In this document: positions 30,297 to 38,005 of the stretch, one piece after another | Numbering within the stretch: the first letter of the stretch is position 1 | Layout of the letters: every line of letters begins with the position of its first letter | Source of the DNA: Luteolibacter yonseiensis | GTDB lineage: Bacteria > Verrucomicrobiota > Verrucomicrobiia > Verrucomicrobiales > Akkermansiaceae | DNA: 64,000 bases | Assembly: GCF_016595465.1 (NCBI RefSeq) | Contig: NZ_JAENIK010000004.1 | Coordinates: 248,001 to 312,000 of the forward strand | Direction of reading: 5' to 3' | Notes under the pieces: generated by a model | Told to the model about the DNA's origin: nothing | What the model saw: the letters and a program-made list of their open reading frames with translations, nothing else | Database searches by the model: none | Made by a program: the position numbers and the translations under genes

Positions 30297-32483
30297 ATGC
30301 CTGCCAGACATGTGCCGTGGTCCACCCTTTTCACAGTGGTCGCCTTCATGGGTTTGATCCCGGGTCCCATGACCGCGCTGGCGATCGAAGAGGAAACCCC
30401 GGCCGATGACGTGTTCCGGGAGTCCGCGATCTCTCACGATGGCGATGCCTCGCAAGGACGCATTCTCTTCACTTCCATGGCTTGCTCGCAATGCCATTCC
30501 CTCGATGGCAGCGGCGGCAAGGTGGGACCGGATCTCTCGGCCATCGGCGACAAATTCGAGAAGCGCGACCTCATCCGCGCCGTGATGGAACCCTCCTCCT
30601 CCATCGCCATCGGGTACGACACCACCATCGTCACCCGCAAGGACGGAACCGTGGCGGCCGGCGTGATCAAGCAGGCGACCGATGATTGGGTGGAACTCAT
30701 GAGCGCGGACTCCTCCCGGGTGAGAATCGGGAACGCCGACATCGCCAGACGCGAGACCGCCCCGACTTCCCTGATGCCGGAGAATCTTCACAGGGCGGGA
30801 AAGCCGGAGGATTTCACCAACCTCGTGGCCTACCTCCGCAGTCTGCACCAGAACATGGCGGGCGCGCGTCCGGAAGACATCCCCAAGGCGGGAAGCCCCG
30901 CGAAACTGGAGGTGTTCTTCGACGACGCCATCGGGTTCCGCGAGCCGGTCTGGTTTGGCGAGGTGCCTGGCCGGGCGAACGCCTATGTGGTGCTGGAGCA
31001 CCATGGCAAATCGTTCATTGTGGAAAAAAACGCGGGGGCGGATGTGTGGAAGCCTTTCCTCGACCTCAGCGGAGTGGTCCGCGCCGGAGGAGCCACGGGT
31101 TTGCTGGGCATGGCCTTCCATCCCAAGTTTCCGGAAGATCTCCGCTATTTCCTCAAGTATCAGATCGTGGAAAACGGCAGGATCTCCACGCTCGTCATGG
31201 AGCGCCGGTTTTCCAAAGACCTCTCCGGTGACTCGGGTGAACCCGCGCGGCAGTTGATCAAGATCCCGGCGGTCACCCAGGATCACAACGGCGGATGCCT
31301 GGCCTTCGGACCAGACGGTTATCTGTATTTCGGCATGGGAGACACCGGGCCACAGGATGATCCGCAAGGGCACGGCCAGGACATGAGCCTGCTGCTGGGA
31401 AAAATGATGAGGATCGACATCGACCACCAGGACACGGGCCTGCCCTACGCCATACCGAGGGACAATCCTTTCCGTGACGTCGAGGGCGTGAGGCCGGAGA
31501 TATGGGCATCCGGATTCCGTGAACCGTGGCGTTTCAGTTGGGACTCGAAGACCGGGGACCTCTGGGTGGGGGATGTCGGGCAGAACCGCTTTGAGGAAGT
31601 CGGCATCGTCCGGGCGGGGGAGAACCATGGCTGGAATGTCATGGAGGGATTCAATCCGTTTTCAGAACGATACAAAAAACAGGGAATCGAGCTGACCCAG
31701 CCGGTCTGGAGCTACTCGCACCGTCTTGGAAACTCGGTCACCGGCGGGTATGTGTATCGCGGGAAAAAGGCCCCGGCCATGGAGGGATGGTATATCTTCG
31801 CTGACCATGAGAGCCGCCGGATCTGGGCGCTCACCCAGAAGGATCGCAAATTGGAGAAGATTGTCGAAATCGGCCAGGCACCCGCCCGCGCGGTTTCCCT
31901 GTCCCAGACAAAGGATGGAGAACTTTACCTTGTCGGATTCACCTCGGGAAAGATCTACCACCTCGACCTCGGCACGGTGGATCCCACTCCCCTGGAAGTC
32001 CGGGTTCTGGCCGCGACCGCCGAAAACGCGCCGATCACCTCGCGCTTTGTCACCAACAGCCCCCAGGGCGACTGGGCCGCGGCCGGATACGATGACTTAT
32101 CATGGACCGAAGCGCCCGGCGGTTTTGGCTCCCCCGGCACACCCGGTGGCGTGATCCGCACGGAGTGGCGGACAAGCGACATCTGGCTGCGCCGGGAATT
32201 CACCCTGCCGGAATCGTTCAAGCCTGATGAAAAATCGCAATTCACCCTGAAAATCCACCACGATGAGGATGCGCGGGTTTATCTCAACGGAGTGGAGGTG
32301 GCGGATCTCCCACGCTGGACCCAAGGTTACACCGAGATCCCATTATCAAAAGAAATCCTCCGCACGCTGCATCCGGGCCGCAACATCATGGCCATCCACT
32401 GCCACCAGAACACCGGGGGACAATACATCGACGCCGGACTGCTGGAGCACGTGGCGCCGGGAGACAAAAAGGCACATCCATGA
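30297..32483 (+). CDS. Cytochrome c / PQQ-type sugar dehydrogenase fusion
   Basis: 728 residues with an export signal. A c-type haem domain comes first: C63-x-x-C66-H67 (CSQCH), in the Planctomycetes/Verrucomicrobia style with the following VGPDLSAIG and a Met-rich tail LMPENL. From about residue 200 to 560 there is a six-bladed propeller of the soluble glucose/sorbosone dehydrogenase type (GLLGMAFHPKF, QDHNGGCLAFGPDGYLYFGMGD, YAIPRDNPF, EIWASGFREPWRFSWD, LWVGDVGQNRFEEV, GENHGWNVMEG). The last 150 residues form a jelly-roll domain (WLRREFTLPESF ... DEDARVYLNGVEV ... ALHCHQN-like GRNIMAIHCHQN). It probably oxidises sugars in the periplasm and passes electrons to the haem. The sulfatase gene follows 85 bp downstream. 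Confidence 0.88.
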   Translation: MPARHVPWSTLFTVVAFMGLIPGPMTALAIEEETPADDVFRESAISHDGDASQGRILFTSMACSQCHSLDGSGGKVGPDLSAIGDKFEKRDLIRAVMEPSSSIAIGYDTTIVTRKDGTVAAGVIKQATDDWVELMSADSSRVRIGNADIARRETAPTSLMPENLHRAGKPEDFTNLVAYLRSLHQNMAGARPEDIPKAGSPAKLEVFFDDAIGFREPVWFGEVPGRANAYVVLEHHGKSFIVEKNAGADVWKPFLDLSGVVRAGGATGLLGMAFHPKFPEDLRYFLKYQIVENGRISTLVMERRFSKDLSGDSGEPARQLIKIPAVTQDHNGGCLAFGPDGYLYFGMGDTGPQDDPQGHGQDMSLLLGKMMRIDIDHQDTGLPYAIPRDNPFRDVEGVRPEIWASGFREPWRFSWDSKTGDLWVGDVGQNRFEEVGIVRAGENHGWNVMEGFNPFSERYKKQGIELTQPVWSYSHRLGNSVTGGYVYRGKKAPAMEGWYIFADHESRRIWALTQKDRKLEKIVEIGQAPARAVSLSQTKDGELYLVGFTSGKIYHLDLGTVDPTPLEVRVLAATAENAPITSRFVTNSPQGDWAAAGYDDLSWTEAPGGFGSPGTPGGVIRTEWRTSDIWLRREFTLPESFKPDEKSQFTLKIHHDEDARVYLNGVEVADLPRWTQGYTEIPLSKEILRTLHPGRNIMAIHCHQNTGGQYIDAGLLEHVAPGDKKAHP

Positions 32484-32568
32484 CAGGATTTCCGCCCACG
32501 CCCTGACATGCTGCTGAAAACTTCTCCGGATTTGCGGGGTTGATTCCGTTTCATACCTTCACCCGTCC

Positions 32569-33873
32569 ATGCGTTTTTTATTCTTCATCCTGCTCACCCT
32601 CCAGATCCACTCGTCCGCGGCGGAACAGCCGAACATCATCATCGTGCTTGCGGATGACTTCGGCTGGGGAGACATCGGAACCCAGGGAAGCACGGTGCCG
32701 ACACCGGAACTGGACCGCATGGCGGCGGAGGGCACACGCTTCACCCAGTTCTATGTCGCCGCACCGATCTGTTCCGCCTCCCGCGCGGCGATCATCACCG
32801 GACTTTTCCCGGGAAGGGTGAAAATCAACAGCTTCCTCCAAACCCGCAAGGGCAACGCGGAATGCGGACAGGCGGATTTCCTCGATCCGAAATTCCCGGC
32901 GCTTCCCCGCTCCCTCAAGGCAGCGGGCTATGCCACCGCCCACATCGGGAAATGGCACCTCGGCGGCGGCCGCGATGTGGACGACGCTCCGAAATTCCAA
33001 GCATACGGATACGACCTCGGCCTCGGCACCTGGGAAAGCCCCGAGCCCGACCCTGACCTCACGGCGACCGACTGGATCTGGTCGCCGAAGGACAAGGTGA
33101 AACGCTGGGACCGCAGCCGCTGGATGGTGGATCGCACGCTGGATTTTCTCAAGACCAACACCGGCAAACCCGTTTTCGTGAACCTGTGGTTCGACGACAC
33201 CCACACACCGTGGGTGCCTGACGACGCCGCCGACCCGAAGGCCGAGACGCCGGGCCAGTTCAAGGGTGTGCTCACCGAGATGGACCGGCAGATCGGAAGA
33301 TTGCTCGCGGCATTGCGTGAGAACAAGGACCGCGAGACCTTGGTCCTGTTTTTCGGCGACAACGGTGCCCTGCCCACCTTCGCCCAAAAACGGGTCGGAG
33401 GCATGCGCGGCAGCAAACTGAGCCTCTATGAAGGTGGAACCCGGGTCCCGTGCCTCGCATGGCAGCCAGGGAAAATCCCCGCCGCCCGGGTGGACAACGA
33501 GAGCGTGCTCGGTTCGGTGGATCTGTTTCCCACCCTCGCAAAAATCGCCGGAGCGGAATCGCCCGCCAATACCGACGGTGAAAACGTCGCCGCAGCCCTC
33601 GGCGGAACCGTCGTCAAACGCAGCCATCCGCTGCTGTGGGAATATGGCCGCAATCCCAATTCCTTCAAGTTTCCCAAAGGCAGGAACCAAAGCCCCAATC
33701 TCGCCATCCGCGATGGGAAATGGAAACTCCTCGTCCAGGCGGACGGCACAGGCGCGGAGCTCTACGATCTGAACGCGGATTCAAACGAGACAAAAGACCT
33801 CGCCGCGGAGAATCCCGAAGTGACCGCCCGCCTTTCCTCCACCCTGCTCACGTGGCGGAAGAGTCTGCCGTGA
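32569..33873 (+). CDS. Secreted formylglycine-dependent sulfatase
   Basis: 434 residues with a signal peptide (ending at SSAA). The metal-binding DD pair is at residues 29-30 (VLADDFGWGD). The formylglycine site is C68-S-A-S-R72 in APICSASRAAIITG: Ala replaces the usual Pro of C-x-P-x-R, a variant seen in marine and soil sulfatases. HIGKWHLGG supplies the catalytic Lys/His, and FFGDNGA the late metal Asp/Asn. It is shorter than most arylsulfatases (about 450-550). It probably desulfates a polysaccharide or glycan, together with the neighbouring dehydrogenase. Maturation needs a formylglycine-generating enzyme, which is not in the window. Confidence 0.9.
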   Translation: MRFLFFILLTLQIHSSAAEQPNIIIVLADDFGWGDIGTQGSTVPTPELDRMAAEGTRFTQFYVAAPICSASRAAIITGLFPGRVKINSFLQTRKGNAECGQADFLDPKFPALPRSLKAAGYATAHIGKWHLGGGRDVDDAPKFQAYGYDLGLGTWESPEPDPDLTATDWIWSPKDKVKRWDRSRWMVDRTLDFLKTNTGKPVFVNLWFDDTHTPWVPDDAADPKAETPGQFKGVLTEMDRQIGRLLAALRENKDRETLVLFFGDNGALPTFAQKRVGGMRGSKLSLYEGGTRVPCLAWQPGKIPAARVDNESVLGSVDLFPTLAKIAGAESPANTDGENVAAALGGTVVKRSHPLLWEYGRNPNSFKFPKGRNQSPNLAIRDGKWKLLVQADGTGAELYDLNADSNETKDLAAENPEVTARLSSTLLTWRKSLP

Positions 33874-33952
33874 CCATCGCCTGTGGAGCGGAGAGGCTGC
33901 CGGGGCTTGGATGGAGGAAGAGAGCCCGGAGGAATGATTTGAGAGCGTGCCC

Positions 33953-35140
33953 TCACGCCGTCACCCGGTGGCCGAGTTTCGGCTTGGTGCCCAGCTTCAG
34001 GAAAAACGCCACCGCGACCGCCAGCAGCATCACGCCCGCCGCCGCGCCACCCACGTGGTCGAGACCGTTGATGTCGATCACCCGGCCGCCGATGATCGCA
34101 CCGATGCCGATTCCGGCGTTCGCACCGGAGATGTTCAGCGAGGCACCCAGCGCGGGAGTTTCCGCCGCCACCTTCATCACGCGGACGTGGGAGATCGTGA
34201 ACAACGCTGCTTGGGCGATTCCCCAGAAAGCCAGCACCACTCCCAGCAAGGCGTGCGAGCGGACGATGGAAACCAGCAGGATCATGCCCACGGCCATCGG
34301 CGCGGCGAAGAGAATGGTCGCACCCAGCGGACTGCGGTCCACGATGCGTCCGGCGAACCAGTTTCCGATCATGCCGACGCCGCCGAATCCCATCAGGATC
34401 CAACCCACGGTGGCTCCGTCGAATCCCGCGAGGCGTTCCAGTATGTCTGCAAGATAAGTGTAGGCCGTGAACATCCCGGCGAACACCAGCAGCGAGAGCA
34501 ACACGTGCCCGACCACCACTGGGTTCTTCAATATGCCGAACTGCTTGAGGAACGACGCGGGTTGTTTTTTCAGCGGAACCTTGGGCAGGAACAGCATCAG
34601 GGCGATCGCCTTGATGAACGCGAGGACGGCAATGGAGGCGAAGGCCGCCCGCCAGCCGAACGCGTCGGAAATCAACGTGCCCACGGGGATGCCGAAGATG
34701 GTCGCCGTGACGATGCCGAAGGAAATCATGGAGATCGCCTTGCCCGCGCGCTCGGGACCGGTGATGTCCACCGCCGTCTCGCTGGCGAGCGCCCAGAAGA
34801 CCGGCAGCATGAGCGCCGGGATGAACCGGGCGAACCCCATGATCCCGATGTTCGGCGCGGTCGCGGCCAGGATGTTTGAAATTCCGAAAAACAACAGCGT
34901 GCTGACGAACAGGCTTTTCCTGTCGTAGCGCGAGAGCCAGGCGGTGAGCGCCGGACCCACCACGGCGACCGTGAAGGCGAACAAGGTGACCAACAGCCCG
35001 GCTTGAGAAACGCTGACGTGTAGATCCCGTGCCATGGACGGGAGCAGGCCCACAATGACGAACTCGGTCGTGAGCACGGTGAACCCCGCCGCCGACAGCA
35101 GCAGGATGGGGAGGATGGAGGTTTTCTCAGCGGTGGTCAT
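33953..35140 (-). CDS. MFS transporter of the DHA1/AraJ-like type
   Basis: This 395-residue integral membrane protein has 12 predicted helices. Markers are TTEFVIVGLLPSMARDLHVSVSQAGLLVTLFAFTVAVVGP (helices 1-2), the loop SRYDRKSLF, and AGKAISMISFGIVTATIFGIPVGT, the drug-proton antiporter motif C region of DHA1 exporters. Such proteins export drugs, sugars or arabinose-like compounds by proton antiport. It is downstream of the SDR gene in the same orientation, but two large palindromic repeats separate them. It may belong to the Rrf2 regulon as the efflux arm (inference). Confidence 0.9.
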   Translation of the reverse strand: MTTAEKTSILPILLLSAAGFTVLTTEFVIVGLLPSMARDLHVSVSQAGLLVTLFAFTVAVVGPALTAWLSRYDRKSLFVSTLLFFGISNILAATAPNIGIMGFARFIPALMLPVFWALASETAVDITGPERAGKAISMISFGIVTATIFGIPVGTLISDAFGWRAAFASIAVLAFIKAIALMLFLPKVPLKKQPASFLKQFGILKNPVVVGHVLLSLLVFAGMFTAYTYLADILERLAGFDGATVGWILMGFGGVGMIGNWFAGRIVDRSPLGATILFAAPMAVGMILLVSIVRSHALLGVVLAFWGIAQAALFTISHVRVMKVAAETPALGASLNISGANAGIGIGAIIGGRVIDINGLDHVGGAAAGVMLLAVAVAFFLKLGTKPKLGHRVTA

Positions 35141-35170
35141 GGAAATGGAAGGCGGTGGAAGTGGCGGAAA

Positions 35171-35231
35171 CGGAGCGACGGCTTCAGCCGGCAGGCCGGA
35201 TTTTTTCGGCGCGGCTGAAGCCGGCGCTCCG
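35171..35231. repeat. Palindromic intergenic repeat 1
   Basis: The left arm (35171-35190, CGGAGCGACGGCTTCAGCCG) and right arm (35212-35231) are complementary at 19 of 20 positions around a 21-nt loop. It is REP/MITE-like and lies between the MFS and SDR genes. Confidence 0.75.
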
Positions 35232-35250
35232 ACAGAGGATCAAATAAAAA

Positions 35251-35342
35251 ACTGGAGCGCGGTAATCATTCCGCCCGGTTATCCCGTCAGGGATTCCCGT
35301 CAGGGAGGTAGATTCCACGCGGAATGAATTCCGCGCTCCAGT
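35251..35342. repeat. Palindromic intergenic repeat 2
   Basis: The 24-bp arms at 35251-35274 (starting ACTGGAGCGCGG) and 35319-35342 (ending CCGCGCTCCAGT) are complementary at 22 of 24 positions. The loop carries a tandem copy of TCCCGTCAGGGA (35282-35305). Together with repeat 1 it looks like a non-autonomous REP-type element. The right arm ends 9 bp past the SDR stop. Confidence 0.75.
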
Positions 35343-35351
35343 GTGTTTCGA

Positions 35352-36110
35352 TCAGCGGAAGCCTCCGCTGATGAAGAGGGTCTCACCGGAGATCCATGAG
35401 GAATCCGACGAGGCGAGGAAGACGGCGGCGGTGGCGATGTCCTGCGGCACGCCGATGCGTCCGAGCGGTGTCGTGGCGATGACGGTTTTTTGGAAATCAC
35501 TGCCATCGATGCCGGCGCTGGCCGTCCCCTCGGTGGTGACCATGCCCGGGTTGATCGAGTTCACCCGGATGCCGCGTCCCCCGAGTTCCTTGGCGAGCGA
35601 GCGGGTGACGGCATCGACCGCGGCCTTGGTGCCGCAATAGACCGCGCCGCCGGGCATGCCGAGCGTGCTGGCGACCGAGCTGATGTTGATGATCGATCCG
35701 CCCTCCGCAGGGAAATGGCGGACCGCCGCCTGCGTGGTGAGGATGAGACCGAGCACGTTGATGTCGAACTGGCGATGGAAAAGTTCCGGAGTGGTTTCCT
35801 CCAGCGGGGCGAATTGATAGACTCCGGCGTTGTTGACGAGGATGTCCACCTTGCCAAAGGCTTTCACACTCTCGGCGACAAGGTGTTCGATCTCGGCGGG
35901 GACGGCGACGCTCGCCTTCACCGCGACCGCCTTGCCACCGGCGGCGGTGATCTCCGCCACGGTCTTGTCCGCCCCGGCCTGGTCGGAGGAATAGTTCACG
36001 ACGACCTCCGCGCCCTCGGCGGCGAGGTGGATTGCGATGGATGCGCCGATGCCTTTGGATGCTCCGGTGACGATGGCGGTTTTCCCCGCGAGTTTGCTTG
36101 ATGTGCTCAT
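35352..36110 (-). CDS. Short-chain dehydrogenase/reductase (3-oxoacyl-ACP reductase-like)
   Basis: 252-residue classical SDR. The NAD(P)-binding motif is TGASKGIG (15-22), NNAG is at about 91-94, the catalytic Ser is in INISSVAS, and the active pair is Y-C-G-T-K. The C-terminal FLASSDSSWISGETLFISGGFR is typical. The residue after the second strand (NYSSD) favours NADPH. It lies 41 bp downstream of the nitroreductase gene in the same orientation, with a likely shared transcript under the Rrf2-type operator. It reduces a carbonyl substrate that cannot be specified, perhaps a reactive aldehyde or quinone. Confidence 0.92.
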   Translation of the reverse strand: MSTSSKLAGKTAIVTGASKGIGASIAIHLAAEGAEVVVNYSSDQAGADKTVAEITAAGGKAVAVKASVAVPAEIEHLVAESVKAFGKVDILVNNAGVYQFAPLEETTPELFHRQFDINVLGLILTTQAAVRHFPAEGGSIINISSVASTLGMPGGAVYCGTKAAVDAVTRSLAKELGGRGIRVNSINPGMVTTEGTASAGIDGSDFQKTVIATTPLGRIGVPQDIATAAVFLASSDSSWISGETLFISGGFR

Positions 36111-36151
36111 GCTATGGATACGTTTGGTTTGGTGAGAGGGTGTGGAAAATT

Positions 36152-36802
36152 TCAGAGATGCAGGATGACCTCGTCGCGGTCGAAGCGGACTTTCGGCGCG
36201 TTGCCGTACTTGTCTTCGCTGGAGCGGTAGCCGAGCGTGACGACGGCGGCGGAGGCGAGGCCCTGTTCGGTCAGGCCGAGGATGCGGTCGTATTCCTCAC
36301 GGGAGAATCCCTCCATCGGGCAGGCGTCGATACCCAGCAAAGCCGCGCTGGTCAGCAGGTTACCGAGGGCGATGTAGGTTTGGTTGAACGCCCAGTTGCG
36401 GCGTTCTTCTTCAGATTTTCCCGCGATGATGCCGCCGACCGCCATGCCTCTCAGCGGCGCGAGGTCTTCGACGGAAATGCCCCGGACCTCGGCGGTTTTC
36501 GCGATGTGCGCATCGACATCCGCCTCGCTGAGATTGAACTTCGTGGTGAAAACGACGAGGTGAGAAGCGTCCACGATCTGTGACTGGCCGTAGGACACCG
36601 GCTGCAATGTGGCGCGCAGTTCAGGGTCTTCGACGACGAGGAATTTCCACGGCTGGAGGCCGACGCTGGAAGCCGAGAGCCGGAGCGCTTCTTCAAGCGT
36701 GTCCCAGTCTTCGGCGCTGATTTTCTTGGAGGGGTCGAACTGCTTGGTGGCGTAGCGCCAGTTGAGTTGATCGAGGAGTTGGTTGCGTGTGATGGTGCTC
36801 AT
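36152..36802 (-). CDS. NAD(P)H-dependent nitroreductase family oxidoreductase (NfsB-like)
   Basis: 216-residue flavoprotein. The N-terminal RYATKQFDPSKKISAEDWDTLEEALRLSASSVGLQPWKF is the FMN-binding start of NfsB-type enzymes; DASHLVVFTT, NWAFNQTYIALGNLLTSAALLGIDACPMEGF and a late LGYRSSEDKYG-x-x-PKVR complete the fold. Family members reduce nitro-aromatics, quinones or dihydropteridine using FMN. An imperfect palindrome, GTGACTATTTAAGTAAC, lies 22 bp upstream and recurs before the Rrf2 gene, so it is probably repressed by that regulator. Confidence 0.92.
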   Translation of the reverse strand: MSTITRNQLLDQLNWRYATKQFDPSKKISAEDWDTLEEALRLSASSVGLQPWKFLVVEDPELRATLQPVSYGQSQIVDASHLVVFTTKFNLSEADVDAHIAKTAEVRGISVEDLAPLRGMAVGGIIAGKSEEERRNWAFNQTYIALGNLLTSAALLGIDACPMEGFSREEYDRILGLTEQGLASAAVVTLGYRSSEDKYGNAPKVRFDRDEVILHL

Positions 36803-36821
36803 GAGAGGGGTGGTGTTTTTA

Positions 36822-36843
36822 ATGTGACTATTTAAGTAACAAT
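36822..36843. promoter_or_regulatory. Rrf2-type operator upstream of the nitroreductase
   Basis: The site (core GTGACTATTTAAGTAAC) is shared with 37282-37303 at 19 of 22 positions. GTnACTT and AAGTnAC form the half-sites. It lies 20 bp before the nitroreductase ATG. Confidence 0.7.
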
Positions 36844-36859
36844 AACTGTTAAAAAAAGC

Positions 36860-37279
36860 TCAGCATTTCTTGATGTCCGAGAGGAGGTCGCAGAGGGAGA
36901 TCTTCGCGAGGCTGTCTTCCATGCCCTTCTGCGTCTTGTTCAGCGCGTCCTCCAGGACGGACTTGATGTTGCAGCTCACCTGACAAGGCTTGGTTTCCTC
37001 GTAGTGGTGGATGGAGAACGCCTTGGGAGCCTCGACCGCGAGGTAAATATCCAACAGGGAAATCTCGGACGGCTTCTTGCCAAGGCGGCAGAAACCGTTC
37101 TTGCCCTTGGAGGTTTCGATCAGTCCGGCCTTCGACAGCTTCGCCAGAGTCCGGCGGATGAAGCTCGGACTCGTGTTCACGCTCGCCGCGAGCTGGGCCG
37201 AGGTCCGGTCCGTGGCCGTGCAAAACCCGAGCCCGGCCATCAGGTGCACCGCGATCGAGAATTGGTTGTTGGCTGCCAT
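36860..37279 (-). CDS. Rrf2-family transcriptional regulator
   Basis: 139-residue DNA-binding protein. The winged helix is at residues 1-60 (FSIAVHLMAGL ... TSAQLAASVNTSPSFIRRTLAKLSKAGLIET), followed by the Rrf2 wing and linker GFCRLGKKPSEISLLDIYLAVE. The effector region has C99-x-x-x-C103 (PCQVSC), with further Cys at 20, 63 and near the end (SLCDLL, KKC). The classic IscR triad is incomplete, so it may sense redox or electrophiles through thiols (as in YwnA/YodB-like regulons) and not hold a cluster. The operator at 37282 begins 3 bp before its ATG, which implies autorepression. Confidence 0.9.
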   Translation of the reverse strand: MAANNQFSIAVHLMAGLGFCTATDRTSAQLAASVNTSPSFIRRTLAKLSKAGLIETSKGKNGFCRLGKKPSEISLLDIYLAVEAPKAFSIHHYEETKPCQVSCNIKSVLEDALNKTQKGMEDSLAKISLCDLLSDIKKC

Positions 37280-37281
37280 TG

Positions 37282-37303
37282 ATGTGACTTATAAAGTAAC
37301 AAT
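37282..37303. promoter_or_regulatory. Rrf2-type operator upstream of rrf2
   Basis: The core GTGACTTATAAAGTAAC is the partner of the site at 36822-36843. It covers the region right before the regulator ATG at 37279, so binding would block its own transcription or translation start. Confidence 0.7.
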
Positions 37304-37605
37304 TGGAGGCACGCAAGGGAAATTTCCGGACGGAATCCACTACGGTGCGGATGGCCCATCACCGGATTGGGTTGGTCAGGCGACCCGCCCAACCCGTGAT
37401 GGCGTGATCATCTCCGCCTCCGGATCACAGCATTGCGAGGGGAAACAGCAGCTGCATTTCAACACTTGCATGCCAAAATCCCGCCGATCGAGCGGACAAT
37501 GCGGGCGGAGGGCTCGATCCGGGGATCGCCGCCCCCATCCTGCCACGATTTATCCGTGGGTCATTGTTCGATTTTGAAGTCGGAATATCCGTTTCAAAAT
37601 GCTAT
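37304..37605. other. Intergenic region, about 300 bp, no gene
   Basis: Nothing coding is convincing. There is an imperfect hairpin around 37350-37396 (CCATCAC...TTGGG pairing with CCCAACCCGTGATGG) and a small stem CCACG/CGTGG near 37545-37560. Either may end the leftward lipoprotein transcript. The region also holds the promoter of the Rrf2 gene. Confidence 0.5.
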
Positions 37606-37995
37606 CTACGGATGAAGCGCTTGAAGTTTCGCCGGTTTGCCTGTCTTCGGATCAATCGAATATTCCAGATCTATCAGTAGAGGTGCTTTTATTTTCACCA
37701 CTATGACACTTTTTTCCTTGCTGTAGTAGGTAGGCCCGAACTCGACCGTCAACGGATCGACCCCTGCGAGGATTTTTTTAACACCTTCCTCCGTTGCCGC
37801 GTGTCGTTTGACGCCGGATTCCTCCGCAGGAAGAATTTTTTTCGCCAGTTCTGCCGTATTTTGTCCCTTGGCCAAACTGATGATCTCACGGGTGAGGGTT
37901 CGCGACGTGGCGGTCGTTTCCTCACTTGCCGGCTCAGCCTTGCAGGCCGAGAACATCAGAATGCTCGAAGAGGCCAATAAAAGAAATGTTTTCAT
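37606..37995 (-). CDS. Small lipoprotein downstream of the RCC1 giant
   Basis: 129 residues from the ATG at 37995 (longer frames run back into the RCC1 gene). The lipobox is LMFSAC. The mature part is helical and charged (SRTLTREIISLAKGQNTAELAKKILPAEESGVKRHAATEEGVKKILAG), then strand-rich (TVEFGPTYYSKEKSVIVVKIKAPLLIDLEYSIDPKTGKPAKLQAL). I know no family. It starts 10 bp after the giant gene's stop and is surely co-transcribed. A role as immunity/inhibitor or assembly partner of the C-terminal zincin-like domain is possible but unproved. Confidence 0.7.
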   Translation of the reverse strand: MKTFLLLASSSILMFSACKAEPASEETTATSRTLTREIISLAKGQNTAELAKKILPAEESGVKRHAATEEGVKKILAGVDPLTVEFGPTYYSKEKSVIVVKIKAPLLIDLEYSIDPKTGKPAKLQALHP

Positions 37996-38005
37996 CGGTT
38001 GTTTC

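Noticed and set aside
33338..33350. Third copy of the GACCAAGGTCC operator (GACCTTGGTCC on the + strand)
   Set aside because: It lies inside the sulfatase coding sequence and the flanking CATT and AC bases are missing; likely coincidence.
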